A stretch of 64,000 nucleotides of DNA, taken from contig CP093829.1 in NCBI GenBank assembly GCA_033063855.1, positions 24,149,537 to 24,213,536 on the forward strand, written 5' to 3'. Below are positions 54,201 through 64,000 of the stretch, in pieces. The DNA is from Smittia aterrima. Its lineage: Eukaryota; Arthropoda; Insecta; Diptera; Chironomidae. Position numbers and translations under genes: made by a program. Positions within the stretch are counted from its first letter, which is position 1. Every line of letters starts with the position of its first letter. The notes beneath the pieces are model-generated. The model was not told the DNA's origin and ran no database searches. It saw only the letters and a list, made by a program, of their open reading frames with translations.

Positions 54201-54706
54201 TCGTTAAGAACCATTTTCGTTGTAGATTGATTATCGATAAAAATATTGAAAGGACAATTTGGTGTGACGAAACTTGTGATAAGCGAGGCAATCCAAATGA
54301 GTTCTTTGGTTGTTTCTGCAAGTGCATAAAACTCCGCTTCTGTTGTGGACAGTGCAACGAGTGATTGTTTCCGACATCGCCATGAAATGGCTCCCCCGTT
54401 GACGAATACGAGTGATCCTGATATTGACTTGCCGGTCAATAAACATTCTGCATGATTTGCGTCACTGAACGAGATAATATCTTGTTTGCTCAAGATGTTG
54501 TTGAGATGCAGTTTGTAGTGTGCTGTGTCATTAAAGTATCTAACAATTCTTTTTGCTTCTTGTAGATCTGCGAGCCGAGGTTTGTTTAGTCTTTGTGACA
54601 ACAGTGTGACAGCGAGACTTATGTAAGGGCGAGAGTTTGTTGAAACGTAAAGAAGAGATCCAATGATGTTGCAAAATTCTGCAATATCATCACCCCTGTG
54701 AAATAG
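48216..54706 (-). mobile_element. Copia pol C-terminal fragment split by the Helitron array
   Basis: Minus-strand RNase H region from 54,706 down to 54,011 (YFNDTAHYKLHLN, FSDANHAECLLTGKSISGS, LSTTEAEFYALAETTKELI, QFNIADVLKKPLAY, GVSPVSI) continues at 48,266-48,216 (SSIEQVSPMLVDNASN, stop). The 5.7 kb between is foreign. Removing it leaves the sequence of the uninterrupted copy at 29,704-29,729. The RNase H frame is open over about 200 codons here, in contrast to the 21-23 kb copy. Its 5' side is cut by a CGATA repeat. Confidence 0.85.
48267..54010 (+). mobile_element. head-to-tail array of six Helitron-like units inserted in Copia
   Basis: Unit borders: 48,267-49,104 (5' truncated), 49,105-49,991, 49,992-50,761, 50,762-51,797, 51,798-52,821, 52,822-54,010. 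Units 2-6 begin TCTTCCTTACTATTGG and every unit ends ACTAG after a hairpin ATCCGCC-TTAT-GGCGGAT placed 11 bp from the end; these are the Helitron hallmarks (5' TC, 3' hairpin plus CTRR). Each 3' end joins the next 5' end with no spacer. The outer right end CTAG meets host T and the left host base is A, the A/T target of Helitrons. Shared internal parts: an imperfect palindrome headed TTTTACTC and closed by GAGTAAAA, a GTGGGTGGAGTGGG tract, a (GT)n run and GGGGGGTGGTAAACTGG. Units differ by deletions in the 5' third. No Rep/helicase ORF, so non-autonomous. Confidence 0.85.
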
Positions 54707-54893
54707 GCACGAAATCTATCGCCAGCACGAAAGTTATCGCTAAGTAATCGCATCGACGATAGATTCTAGCGATAAATTTTGTGCTGGCGATGAAAAGTGT
54801 TGTAACGGCCGGAATTAATTTTAAAGTTATCGCTTTATCAACGATAACCTTTTGAACCAACGTTAGATTTAATTTTGAACCGGCGATAGACCA
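54707..54893. repeat. CGATA-rich repeat, block 3
   Basis: Same start (GCACGAAATCTATCGCCAGC) and hairpin partner (TTTTGTGCTGGCGATG) as block 2, then TTGAACCAACGTTAGATT and GGCGATAGA, where it is cut by Tc1-type sequence. The shared left edge in two places suggests a defined element end. Confidence 0.65.
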
Positions 54894-55490
54894 TCGTTGG
54901 TTTATTTTATCAAAAACAGCTTTTTCGACGTCGCTTAAGTATTTATTTTTCGGCATTTTAATTGAGTGACTTTGAACTTTGCAAAACTGCTTGTTTACCG
55001 TGAAGTTAACTTCAATTCATCAAATAAAAGTATAAAACTAACTTTAAACATCAACAATCGTTCAGTGGAAAAATTTGTATTTAGATGGCGTATAGGAATT
55101 ATGCGCTAAATATCTGAAAAAATGAAACTTTTTTTGTTTTTTCTTCCCATTTTTAACTTGATGATTTAAAAACTTTTCAATAAATTAGTTAGATCAAAGG
55201 CCGAAGCCAACAACAGACAATTTGTAGGTCTGGTAGTCTAGAAGCTATGTTGGAATTGAGGTCGGTAAGGACCTGGGCGCGGCTAGTCAATAGCCGTTGG
55301 GGGCAGCTAATAATTTCTGCTTGCAAAAAAGCACTAAACGCTAACGCAATCCTTAGTACATAAAAAAAAAAAAAAAAAAAAAGTTAGATCATCAGATAAG
55401 AATCATAAATCCATATTTCGATTCATCGCACCAAATCATTTAGCTGATATTTTTATGAAAATCTTACATGGCGTATAGGATTTATGCGGA
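54894..55490 (-). mobile_element. Tc1-like transposon remnant
   Basis: The minus strand encodes a transposase start (MPKNKYLSDVEKAVFDKIN, ATG at 54,954-54,956) matching the 30.5-kb element, followed by its leader (GTAAACAAGCAGTTTTGC). Terminal-repeat-like stretches GCGTATAGGAATTATGCGC (55,089) and GCGTATAGGATTTATGCGG (55,471) lie beyond. The catalytic core is absent and a SINE has inserted at 55,197. Confidence 0.6.
55197..55381 (+). mobile_element. short retroposon (SINE or 5'-truncated LINE) with poly(A) and a perfect 10-bp TSD
   Basis: A 185-bp insert ending in about 20 A residues (to 55,381) is flanked by AGTTAGATCA at 55,187-55,196 and 55,382-55,391. Its body is GC-richer than the host Tc1 remnant (GACCTGGGCGCGGCTAGTC). 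No A/B box pair was seen. The perfect TSD and clean A-tail suggest a young insertion. Confidence 0.8.
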
Positions 55491-55499
55491 CCTTATATC

Positions 55500-55975
55500 A
55501 AATATTTAGTTGCGATAAGACAGAATTGAGGTTGTGACAGAATATCATTCTGTAACAGTTTTATGCCGTACAATTTTCCAAAGTTTATAATTAAGCCATC
55601 GATCACCTGGCCCAAAAGCTACTAGACAAGTCGAGGGTCGTCAGAGGAGCTGTTGGGCGAGGCAGTGATGGCTTAGACTTAAATAGAATGTTATCGAAAT
55701 TTGTTTGGCGTCTGTCAGTTTATTCCTCAGTTTCTTTATGCTGCCGTCTCCTTTGCACAACATTTATTCATATATATGTTTTGGTAGTTTCAGAGATCGA
55801 AGAATTTTGGTAGCCAGTGGTTTATGTCGAGTTCTATTACTTGAGCTGCGAAATCTTTCCACACTGTGGTTAGCGACTTAGACATAGCGGTTGATCGAGT
55901 AAAAATTATGAATTCGGTCTTACTTTCGTTAAGTTTAAATTTCCAATCAGTAAAATAATCGGAAAATGGGCAGCC
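55500..55975 (-). mobile_element. non-LTR retrotransposon fragment and unassigned repeat
   Basis: 55,866-55,975 matches the inverse of 44,677-44,765 and the 21.0-kb fragment (TTCGGTCTTACT, CCAATCAGTAAAATAATCGG). To the left, 55,500-55,865 has no clear ORF and is probably an older part of the same element. Confidence 0.55.
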
Positions 55976-57305
55976 CAGTCCCTCCTTTTCTGTTAGCGCC
56001 CATACACCCCAAAAACTTAAATGGCGATAACTCTCGAACGAAAGCAGCTAGCGCTTCCAAATTCAATATGTAGCTAGGAAAAACTTTGGGGAAACTCGAA
56101 AAACTTCGGGTGAACTCGGGAAAACTCGAAAAAACTTCATTTTTGGGACAAATAATTGCGATATCCTCAATAATGATGATGGCAAGCGTTGGAAAATATT
56201 TAGCGGCCTCATCGAAATATTTCCTCAAGTTTGCTTCTGATTCGCCATAAAACTTTGCTGAAGATTTTTCCTGAGTCGATTCGTATTGTTCGAGCATTTG
56301 AGTAACTTTCAGCGAAAGCCTCGCATATCATTGATTTCCCACTTCCTGGTAATCCATGAATAAGAACTGCTCTTGAGATTTTCATAAACGAATTGGATCT
56401 TCGTAGCCAAGTGCTAAGTTCATAGTCCTCTTGAGATCTTCAATGATATCATCAAGTCCACCGATTTGATTCAAAGACACTTTTAATTTAAACTCAGGTT
56501 CATTGATATTCTTGCTGACAATCTTGAGACTTGTGTTAGCATCTACGACAAAAACGAATCTTCGGCTAATTTCATATTGTTCAACTGTTCAGCAATGTCC
56601 TCCTCATTATCGGTGTCAATCGATTTTAATGTGAACAGAAACTTTTTGTTAAGAAACTCGACAACGATTGAGTTCCCAATGTGGATGATTGTGTCTTTAA
56701 GTTTTGCTCGAACGAATCGTTCAAGATTTTTGATTTCATTAAGCTCATCGTGATATTCTAGCAACACTCTTCGAGCTGATCGTACTTTATTACTTTTCGG
56801 CAGTTTAGAAATGATGATTGTTGATAGATTTGATTCCAGAATAAATTCTAAAACACAAAAGTTAGATTAAAAGTTAAATATTTGATGTTTTTTAGTTACC
56901 ATCCGACAGCGAAAAGATTGAATCTTGATGCTTGTCGCTTATTGTCCATGAGCTTCTAATGTATTTCTTATTGTTTAGCTCTATCAGCACATTTGATCCC
57001 ATATGGAAATTGCACAGCGTGCAAATCGTCTCAGGAATGAAAATAAAACGTTGCATGTAGAGCTTCGGAGCATCTTTCAATTCAAACTCCGACGGAAGAC
57101 AATGATTTAATGAAGTAGCAACAAACTTTTCGTTGAAAACTCCATCGTACACATTTTCTGAAGTTTCACAAACAATTTCATGCGATTTCAGTTTACTTTG
57201 AATGACTTTCACTCCGCATTTGTCACACGAATGCCAAAGTGTTTTCAGCTCTTTCTTGGCACTTTTAGGAGGCATGTCAGTTTCTATTTTCTTTTTAAAT
57301 TTCAA
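55976..57305 (-). pseudogene. AFG2/SPATA5-like AAA ATPase fragment, copy 2 (inverted)
   Basis: Exons on the minus strand: 57,305-56,892 (ATG 57,275 or 57,305; zinc-ribbon-like WHSCDKCGVKV, EIVCETSEN, IFIPETICTLCNFHMGSN), then 56,767-56,543 (YHDELNEIKNLERF, AEQLNNMKLAE), then LNQIGGLDDIIEDLKR near 56,455, and 56,297 onward (KFYGESEANLRKYFDEA, IIIIEDIAIICPK). The Walker A region is frameshifted here but readable in copy 1. Both copies have Glu-Asp where Walker B normally has Asp-Glu. The match ends at the same base as in copy 1 and the same LINE fragment follows. Confidence 0.65.
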
Positions 57306-57461
57306 GAATTTAACTTGTGTTTATTCGATTTAATTTGTGTCGGATAACACCACCAGATGGAGTACTTTCCAGGGAACTTAACTACGTTGTTTATTTTTTT
57401 ACTTTGCGTAGTTTCAGAAGGGCCAACGAAAAAAAAATTTAATTTAATTGTTTCAATGAAT

Positions 57462-59423
57462 ATGGCGAAATTTGATTTACAGTAGCGGACAATGAAATAC
57501 AGCCACTTAGAGACTTCGAAAGTTTTTCTCTATAACTTTTGAACCTTTCGCTGCATTTTGTTGAAACTTTTATTAAAATATAGAATATTTAATGGAGATT
57601 TTAGTTTATGAAAAGATTTTTTACAAAAGTTAGCTAAATTAACTTCTAAATGAATTTGAAATAAATTTTGCCGTTTTTAATTGATCAAAAATTATACAAC
57701 CAGTTGCGATAACTTTGATTGAAAGGAACTTGTAAAAAAATTGAAATAAGGGATTGATAGCTTATACTCAGGACTATGTTTGGTGGTTTTAATTTTTAAT
57801 TACAAATCATCTGTGACGTCAGAATAAACGCCAAACTGATAATTCATAATTTTCAATTTTAATTGATAAAATCTCTGAGTTTATTTATCGGAAAGAAATG
57901 AAACAAATGGTTAATTGAAGCTTATTCACTAACCTTTCAATAAATATAAAAGACTTTTCTTTAACTTAATTAAACTAAGAGAAATTTGAGAAAGTTTCTC
58001 TGAAGTGTCAGCAAAAATGATGCAAGGGTATAAAACTATTGAAAAATTTTGATGCAAGGATTTTTTTTCATCATTAAATTATTTTTTTTCCTAAAGATTA
58101 TTAGTTTATCTAACTTTTATCTTTTTACTTCAATTAGATTGTTAAATACGTTTTTGAGATATTAGCCTACCAGTTTGAAACTTAAATCTAAAATTTTTTC
58201 TATTCCTCTCTTCTCTCTCAAAATACAAGGGAGAGAGAAAATGAGATTTACTTGTTATCAAGTTTGAAACTGGTAGGCTAATATCTCAAAAACGTATTTA
58301 ACAATCTAATTGAAGTAAAAAGATAAAAGTTAGATAAACTAATAATCTTTAAGAAAAAAAATGATTTAATGATGAAAAAAAATCCTTGCATGGAAATTTT
58401 TCAATATTTCTATACCCTTGCATCATTTTTGCTGACACTTCAGAGAAACTTTCTCAAATTTCTCTTAATTTAATTAAGTTAAAGAAAAGTCTTTTATATT
58501 TATTGAAAGGTTATTAAATAAGCTTCAATTAACCGTTTGTTTCATTTCTTTCCGATAAATAAACTCAGAGATTTTATCAATTAAAATTGAAAATTAGGAA
58601 ATATCAGTTTGGCGTTTATTCTGACGTCACAGATGATTTGTAATTAAAAATTAAAACCACCAAACATAGTTCTGAGTATAAGCTATCAATCCCTTATTTC
58701 AGTTTTTTTACAAGTTCCTTTCAATCAAAGTTATCGCAACTGGTTGTATAATTTTTGATCAATTAAAAACGGCAAAATTTATTTCAAATTCATTTAGAAG
58801 TTAATTTAGCTAACTTTTGTAAAAAATCTTTTCATAAACTAAAATCTTCATTAAATATTCTATATTTTAATAAAAGTTTCAACAAAATGCAGCGAAAGGT
58901 TCAAAAGTTATAGAGAAAAACTTTCGAAATCTCTAAGTGGCTGTATTTCATTGTCCGCTACTGTACGTATTCCCGAAGAGATCTTGCTTAAGATATTTGA
59001 TTGCATGGACTTCGAAACTTTGAAAAGTTCTACGCAAGTTTGCAGAGAGTAGGTTTTTCTTTTTGTTTTATATTTAGTTTTGTGTAAAGCTTTGTTTTTC
59101 AGATGGAACCAAATGATTGGGAAGAAGTTTAAGCTTGTGATTAATAATGAAGAAAAGGAAAAACTGCGTGATACCTTAACTCGCAAATATTCCGCGATAA
59201 TGCTGCAAAATTTAAACAGCGTTCATCATAAACTAATGGAAGACATTTTAAATATCGCTGACTTGCGATTTCTTGAAATATTGCGTTGCAGAATGAAAGA
59301 AGAAGACGCTACAAAATTCAACAAGATTTTTGCATCAACAAAGAATCTTGAGACGTTAAAAATCAAAGATTCGGATTTTGATTTGGATCTTACATATCTT
59401 TCTGAACTGCAGTCTTTGTACCT
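57462..59423 (+). pseudogene. F-box/LRR gene, split by a foldback element and cut by Copia
   Basis: ATG 57,462 opens six codons (MAKFDL) before the element at 57,480. Reading resumes at 58,966 in the same frame with an F-box (RIPEEILLKIFDCMDFETL, then QVCRE/WNQM across the 59,049-59,102 intron). Exon 2 from 59,103 encodes KKFKLVINNEEKEKLRD and irregular leucine-rich repeats (ADLRFLEILRCRM, KNLETLKIKDSDF, LSELQSLYL). At 59,424 a Copia LTR starts and supplies the stop. F-box proteins bring substrates to SCF ubiquitin ligases through Skp1. As it stands only a fragment lacking the start could be made; the rest of the gene should lie right of the Copia element. Confidence 0.75.
57480..58963. mobile_element. 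1.48-kb foldback element with Tc1/mariner-type ends and TA target duplication
   Basis: Two arms of about 740 bp are near-perfect inverted repeats around a centre near 58,225. Ends are CAGTAGCGGACA (57,480) and TGTCCGCTACTG (to 58,963), both flanked by TA (57,478-57,479; 58,964-58,965). No ORF. The arms differ at a handful of positions and small indels. The transcript would form a very long hairpin. Confidence 0.9.
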
Positions 59424-59624
59424 TGTTGAAATATTCTAACGACTATTCAATGCTGTCCCACATTCAAGATCGGTTACGATCTTGAAATGGAATGAGAGTG
59501 AATTACATACGAACTCACTCTCTCTTATCTTCCGTCTGTTGACGAGACAACAACTGAAATAAATATTAGGATTAATATTGTGAGTTTGCTTTCGGGAATC
59601 TCTGCGCAATTCCAGCAATCAACA
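59424..59624 (+). mobile_element. 5' LTR of the intact Copia element (201 bp)
   Basis: Starts TGTTGAAATATTC and ends CAGCAATCAACA, so the terminal TGTTGA/TCAACA pair is perfect. AATAAA lies near 59,558. GGTTATGGCCGCC follows at once, in the position of a primer-binding site of the type that pairs with internal initiator-Met tRNA in Copia elements. Confidence 0.8.
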
Positions 59625-59767
59625 GGTTATGGCCGCCACGACACGCATCCTGAAAGCATCTAATTAATTACAATATCGTTTCTGAGTGAAGCAAGCTGGC
59701 AAATATTCTCTTTGTGAGTCGGTTCAAGCGCGCGCTGAGTGCTCGCCTTAATCCAGTGCCAGTGAAA

Positions 59768-62700
59768 ATGACCGAGTCAAAGTCATTATCATTTGAAAAA
59801 TTAAATAACTCGAATTACCTCACGTGGTCAATAAAAATGAAAGCTTATCTAATCAAAGAAAATCACTGGTCAGTTATTGAAGACCAAACAGCTGCATTAG
59901 CGGGCAATCTAGTGAAAGAAGATCAGAAAGCAATGAGTTTGATAATTCTCTCCATCGATGACGGTCAACTAGTACATTTGCACGATTGTAACTCAGGTAG
60001 AACTGTGTGGAATACCTTAAAATCCGTTCACGCTGATTCTTCTGACATCGCTGAAAGACGAATAAGCCGACGAATTCACCGAACTCTCATGAAACCTGGC
60101 AGTTCTATGGAAGACCATGTGCAATTGATGCTTGCAGGGTTTCAAGAGTTAGAAGCAATCGGAGCTCCATTAAAAGAAAAAGCTGCAGTGAATCTATTAT
60201 TAGGAAGTCTGAGTGACGAATATGATTCACTAGTTACTGCTCTCGACTCATGGGAAACGAGTCGATTAACATTATCTTCTGTGAGGTCTAAGCTCATTGA
60301 AGAATGGAGAAAACGAAACGATAACGATTCCAACCGCTCAGACAATTCTGCATTCGCCAATCAACGCCGACGAATTTATCGAAACAACCAACCTTCGTCG
60401 TCATCACGAAAAAATGACCTGCTTTGCTTCGGCTGTGGAAAAAAGGGTCACTTAAAAGAAGATTGTCGCTCCACAAACAAAAGCACAGAAAGTAAAGCGA
60501 AATTCGCAAGTGCCGCTTTTACAGCTCATCGATTCTCAGTGAACAATGATAAAGCTAACAGACTGTGCTACGAATGCCGCTCATATGGACATTTCGTTCG
60601 TGATTGCCCCCTTCTGCCTTCAATCAAAAGTGAAATAAAAGTTGTAATTCAAAACGATGAAATAAAATCGGCGCAAACTTCCAATAAAATGGAACGTTTC
60701 GCGAAATTCTATTCTGTGTGTTCTAATTCATCATCCTCGTCTGAGTGGCTTGTAGATTCGGGTGCTTCTGATCACATGTGTTGTGATAAAAATCAATTTC
60801 GTGATTTAATTTTCGGATCATTTAGCACGATAACTATCGGAGATGGAACCAAAGTTCAAGCGACTGGAAAAGGGACCGTGATTCTAGTCACTGGTGAAGG
60901 CAAAAATCTTTTCGAGATGACATTACACAACGTTTTGTTTGTACCAAAGCTAAGCACAAATTTAATTTCTGTAGCAAGAATAGCAAGCAAAGGATTCTGT
61001 GTGATCTTTAAAAACAATATTTGCTTTGTAAAAGGAAATTTCGGAACTCGATCAATCGCTTATCATTCTAATGGACTTTATATAGTAAATCACGCACACG
61101 CATACGTTTCTTCATCCCTACAGCCATCATCGCAACTGTGTGTTCATGAATGGCATAGAAAACTCGCTCATCGAAATCTTTCTGATGTGAAAAAGATTAA
61201 AGCGATTGGGATTGACATCAAGAGATGCAATTGTTCAGATGAATGCGAAGCGTGTATTCTTGGAAAGATAAGTAAACTTCCCTTCCATCAACGAATCGAT
61301 AAACCGGAAAAACGTCTTGACTGTGTTGTTACAGACGTATGTGAAATGCCAATTAGATCAATTGGAGGATCAAAATATTTCATTACATTTACGGATGTGT
61401 TTAGCGGTTACACTGACATCGAATTTATGAACAAAAAGTCTGAATCTAAGGAAAAAACAATTGAATTCATTGAAAAAATGAAAACTCAGCTGGGTGCTGT
61501 GCCAAAAGTCCTACGTTCAGATATGGGCAAGGAGTATTTAAACAATATTCTGCAAAATTACCTGCGTGGTAATGGTATCAAATTCGAATGTACAGTCGGC
61601 TATGCGCCCGAACAAAACGGTATAGCAGAAAGAAAAAACAGAACTCTTGTGGAATCTGCTAGGACTATGCTGATAAGCTCAAAACTCCCCAAGTCTTTAT
61701 GGGCTGAAGCTGTCTACAACGCAAATCAAACGTTCAACAATATTCCGTTGGGTACAATAAAAAAGTCGCCATTTGAATTGCTCTATGAACGTAAGTCGAA
61801 ATTAGAATTCCATGAATTCGGATGCGATGTTTTTGTTATGATCCCTTATGAAAGAAGAAAAAAGCTTGATAACAAAGCAGTGAAAATGAAATATTTAAGC
61901 AACGATGCACATTCAAAAGGTTTTCGTGTACTTTCTGAGACTTTAGGAGTAAAAGTTTCAAGAGAAATTCGATTCGCAGACAAAATTACCCACAAAAATA
62001 TTTCCCAAGTAAATCTCGAAACTGATTTAACATCTCCGAGTGACATTTCTAACGACCAAATTCACGAACCGAAATTACCTGATTATCGACAACCTCTGTT
62101 TGAAGTTAAAACAAATGATTCAATAATCGACGTCAGCGATGAAAGTTCTAATAGTGATGATTCCAATCAAAATTTTGAAAGTTTTGAAGACGAACAATCA
62201 ACTCACGGCATCGATGATGATCCATCAATTTTCGAAGTTGAAGAATCAACTTTAAACGATGAAACTGAAAACAATAATGAAAGTAGTGACGTTGAGTCTG
62301 ATAGTGACCAAGTCACTCCTGAAATTTCGATTCCAACAATTGAACCAATTCCCCGACCCGTCACGCGCTCTAGAACCGCGTCCGAGAGAAGTTCCAACAC
62401 CGACAAAGTTAAATACGGTCATATATCACGAACTGAGTGTTCTAAATATGTTGAACCTAGAACTTTTCGTCAAGCCATCAATGGACCACAAAGAAAAGAG
62501 TGGATTGAGGCCATGAAAAACGAAATGAAATCACTTAAAGACAACAACACTTGGCAACTTACAAAACTTCCGGAGAAAAAGAAATCAATTGGAACAAAAT
62601 GGGTATTTAAAATTAAACGCGATGACTCTGGAAAACCAATAAAATTTAAAGCCAGGCTCGTTGTACAAGGCTTTACGCAAAAATACGGCATCGATTATGA

Positions 62701-63985
62701 CGAAGTCTTTGCGCCAGTAGCAAGGTCAACGACACTTCGTGTGCTTTTGTCCTTTGCTGGTAAAAATAATTTCTGTGTGAAACAATACGATGTAAAAACT
62801 GCTTTCTTGAATGGCAAACTGAAAGAAGAAATCTACATCAGACAACCCGAAGGTTTTCAGACTGGAACACAAGTCTGTAAGCTTAGAAAAAGTCTCTATG
62901 GACTTAAACAAGCTGCTCGAATTTGGAACGAAACTTTCCACAATGAACTTACAAAAATTGGTTTTGTTCAAGACACCACTGACAAATGTCTTTACGCACT
63001 GCGTGTGCAAAATGATATTTTGTTCCTTCTGCTGCATGTGGATGATATGGTTCTTGCATCAAACAATGAATCAAAAATTGAATGGGCAATTTCAAACCTC
63101 AATAAGAAATTTGAATTAACCGATCTTGGAAAAATCAATCATTATCTCGGTATTGACATTCAACGCGATAAAGACGGAAATTTTATGATGTCACAAAGCA
63201 ATTACATCCAGAAAATAATCGAAACTGCAAATCTGAGTGATGCAAAAGTTTCAAAATATCCCATCGACCCCGGATATTACAAAATCCACGATAAAAATTA
63301 TCTGAGTGATAACAAAGAATACAGAAAGTTGATTGGAATGCTTCTCTATCTGACAACAAATTCCCGTCCAGATATAGCAGCGAGCGTATCAATCCTAAGT
63401 CAAAAGGTCTGCAAGCCAACAAACAATGACATGTTAGAAGTGAAACGGCTAATAAGATACCTAAAAGGAACAATTTCAAAGAAACTTGCTCTTAGTAATT
63501 CTCTGTGTGAGCAAAGCCTTCATTGTTTTACTGATGCAAATTGGGCGGAGGACAAAGTTTCAAGAAAGTCCAACAGCGGATATCTCTGTAAAATAAATGG
63601 AGGAGTCGTCTCTTGGTGCTGCCGTCGACAAGACCTCATTGCTCTTTCCTCAACTGAAGCTGAATATATTGCGCTAACAGAAGCTTCCAGAGAAGTCATC
63701 TGGCTCCAGAGACTGCTCACTGCGTTCCAAGATAACCAAACGCAACCAATAACAGTTTTTACAGACAGCCAAAGCTGCATAAAACTAATCAACAATGAAA
63801 AATTTAGTTATCGAACGAAGCATGTTGATACAAAGTACCATTATTCAAAACTTCTTGTTTCTCGCGGTATTATTCAGTTAAAATATGTTGAAACCGAAAA
63901 TAACATTGCTGATATATTCACAAAACCTCTCGCAGGAACTAAAACAAACCACTTTGTGAAATTATTAGGTTTAATCGATTATTAG
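59768..63985 (+). mobile_element. intact Copia (Ty1/Copia) gag-pol polyprotein, 1,405 aa
   Basis: One uninterrupted frame from ATG 59,768; the open frame begins at 59,714 but without an ATG. Domains in order: Gag head (LNNSNYLTWSIKMKAYL), two zinc knuckles (CFGCGKKGHLKEDC, CYECRSYGHFVRDC), aspartic protease (WLVDSGASDHMC), integrase zinc finger (WHRKLAHRN ... CEACILGK) and catalytic core (VVTDVCEMP, LRSDMGKEY, APEQNGIAERKNR), an acidic linker, reverse transcriptase (KARLVVQGFTQKYG, DVKTAFLNGKL, LHVDDMVLAS) and RNase H (FTDANWAEDK, LSSTEAEYIALTEA, NNIADIFTKPLAG). All catalytic residues I can place are present. A single frame for Gag and Pol is normal for Copia. The element is probably recently active. 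It differs clearly from the decayed Copia family at 21-30 and 48-54 kb. Confidence 0.93.
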
Positions 63986-63990
63986 AATTG

Positions 63991-64000
63991 AGGGGAAGTG
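63991..64000 (+). other. polypurine tract and first two bases of the 3' LTR
   Basis: AGGGGAAG is followed by TG at the last two bases. In this element the 5' LTR begins TG, so the 3' LTR should start at 63,999. The rest lies outside the window. Confidence 0.6.

Noticed and set aside
62203..62406. Antisense ORFs within the intact Copia pol (also 60,142; 63,520)
   Set aside because: Shadows of the pol frame with no independent support.

Overview
The window looks like nuclear DNA of an insect, most likely a lower dipteran (midge or mosquito-like fly). It is AT-rich, the introns are short (about 50-70 bp, GT..AG) and the host genes resemble insect orthologues. The species is an inference; nothing in the window fixes it.

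Left part (1-19,000) is ordinary gene space. It holds a seven-exon K+-dependent Na+/Ca2+ exchanger (Nckx30C-like, 1,667-6,586), about 6 kb with no convincing gene, a four-exon NIM1-type Ser/Thr kinase ending in a CaaX-like tetrapeptide (12,872-14,752), and a tandem duplication carrying the kinase 3' tail plus cornichon (a decayed copy at 15,076 and an intact copy at 16,222). These are followed by glia maturation factor (minus strand) and a GNAT acyltransferase arranged head-to-head over a 187-bp gap. From 19,000 decay begins: an adenylate-forming enzyme pseudogene with a stop in its AMP-binding motif, and an RRM fragment.

The middle and right (20,800-57,400) is a mosaic of transposable elements and gene fragments. 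It includes non-LTR fragments, Copia fragments, a Tc1-like element with doubled terminal repeats, an internally deleted BEL/Pao element, and a 2.5-kb element with 12-bp inverted ends and 8-bp target duplications that carries two ORFs. Two copies of a TRMT10C fragment/Copia LTR junction, two inverted copies of an AFG2-like AAA ATPase fragment, RRM and F-box/LRR gene remnants, several SINE-like retroposons and CGATA-rich repeats complete it. At 48,267-54,010 a Copia pol gene is interrupted by a 5.7-kb head-to-tail array of six Helitron-like units, the most striking structure in the window.

The right end shows serial insertion into one F-box gene. A 1.48-kb foldback element with TA target duplications sits after codon 6, and an intact Copia element (201-bp 5' LTR, 1,405-codon gag-pol) sits further in. 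The window ends on what looks like the first two bases of its 3' LTR.

Two items may be new: a small protein family (108-115 aa) found antisense inside a Copia 3' region and again inside the 8-bp-TSD element, and the Helitron concatemer. Gene models and splice joins were worked out by eye from frame continuity. Family names rest on recognised motifs, not on searches.
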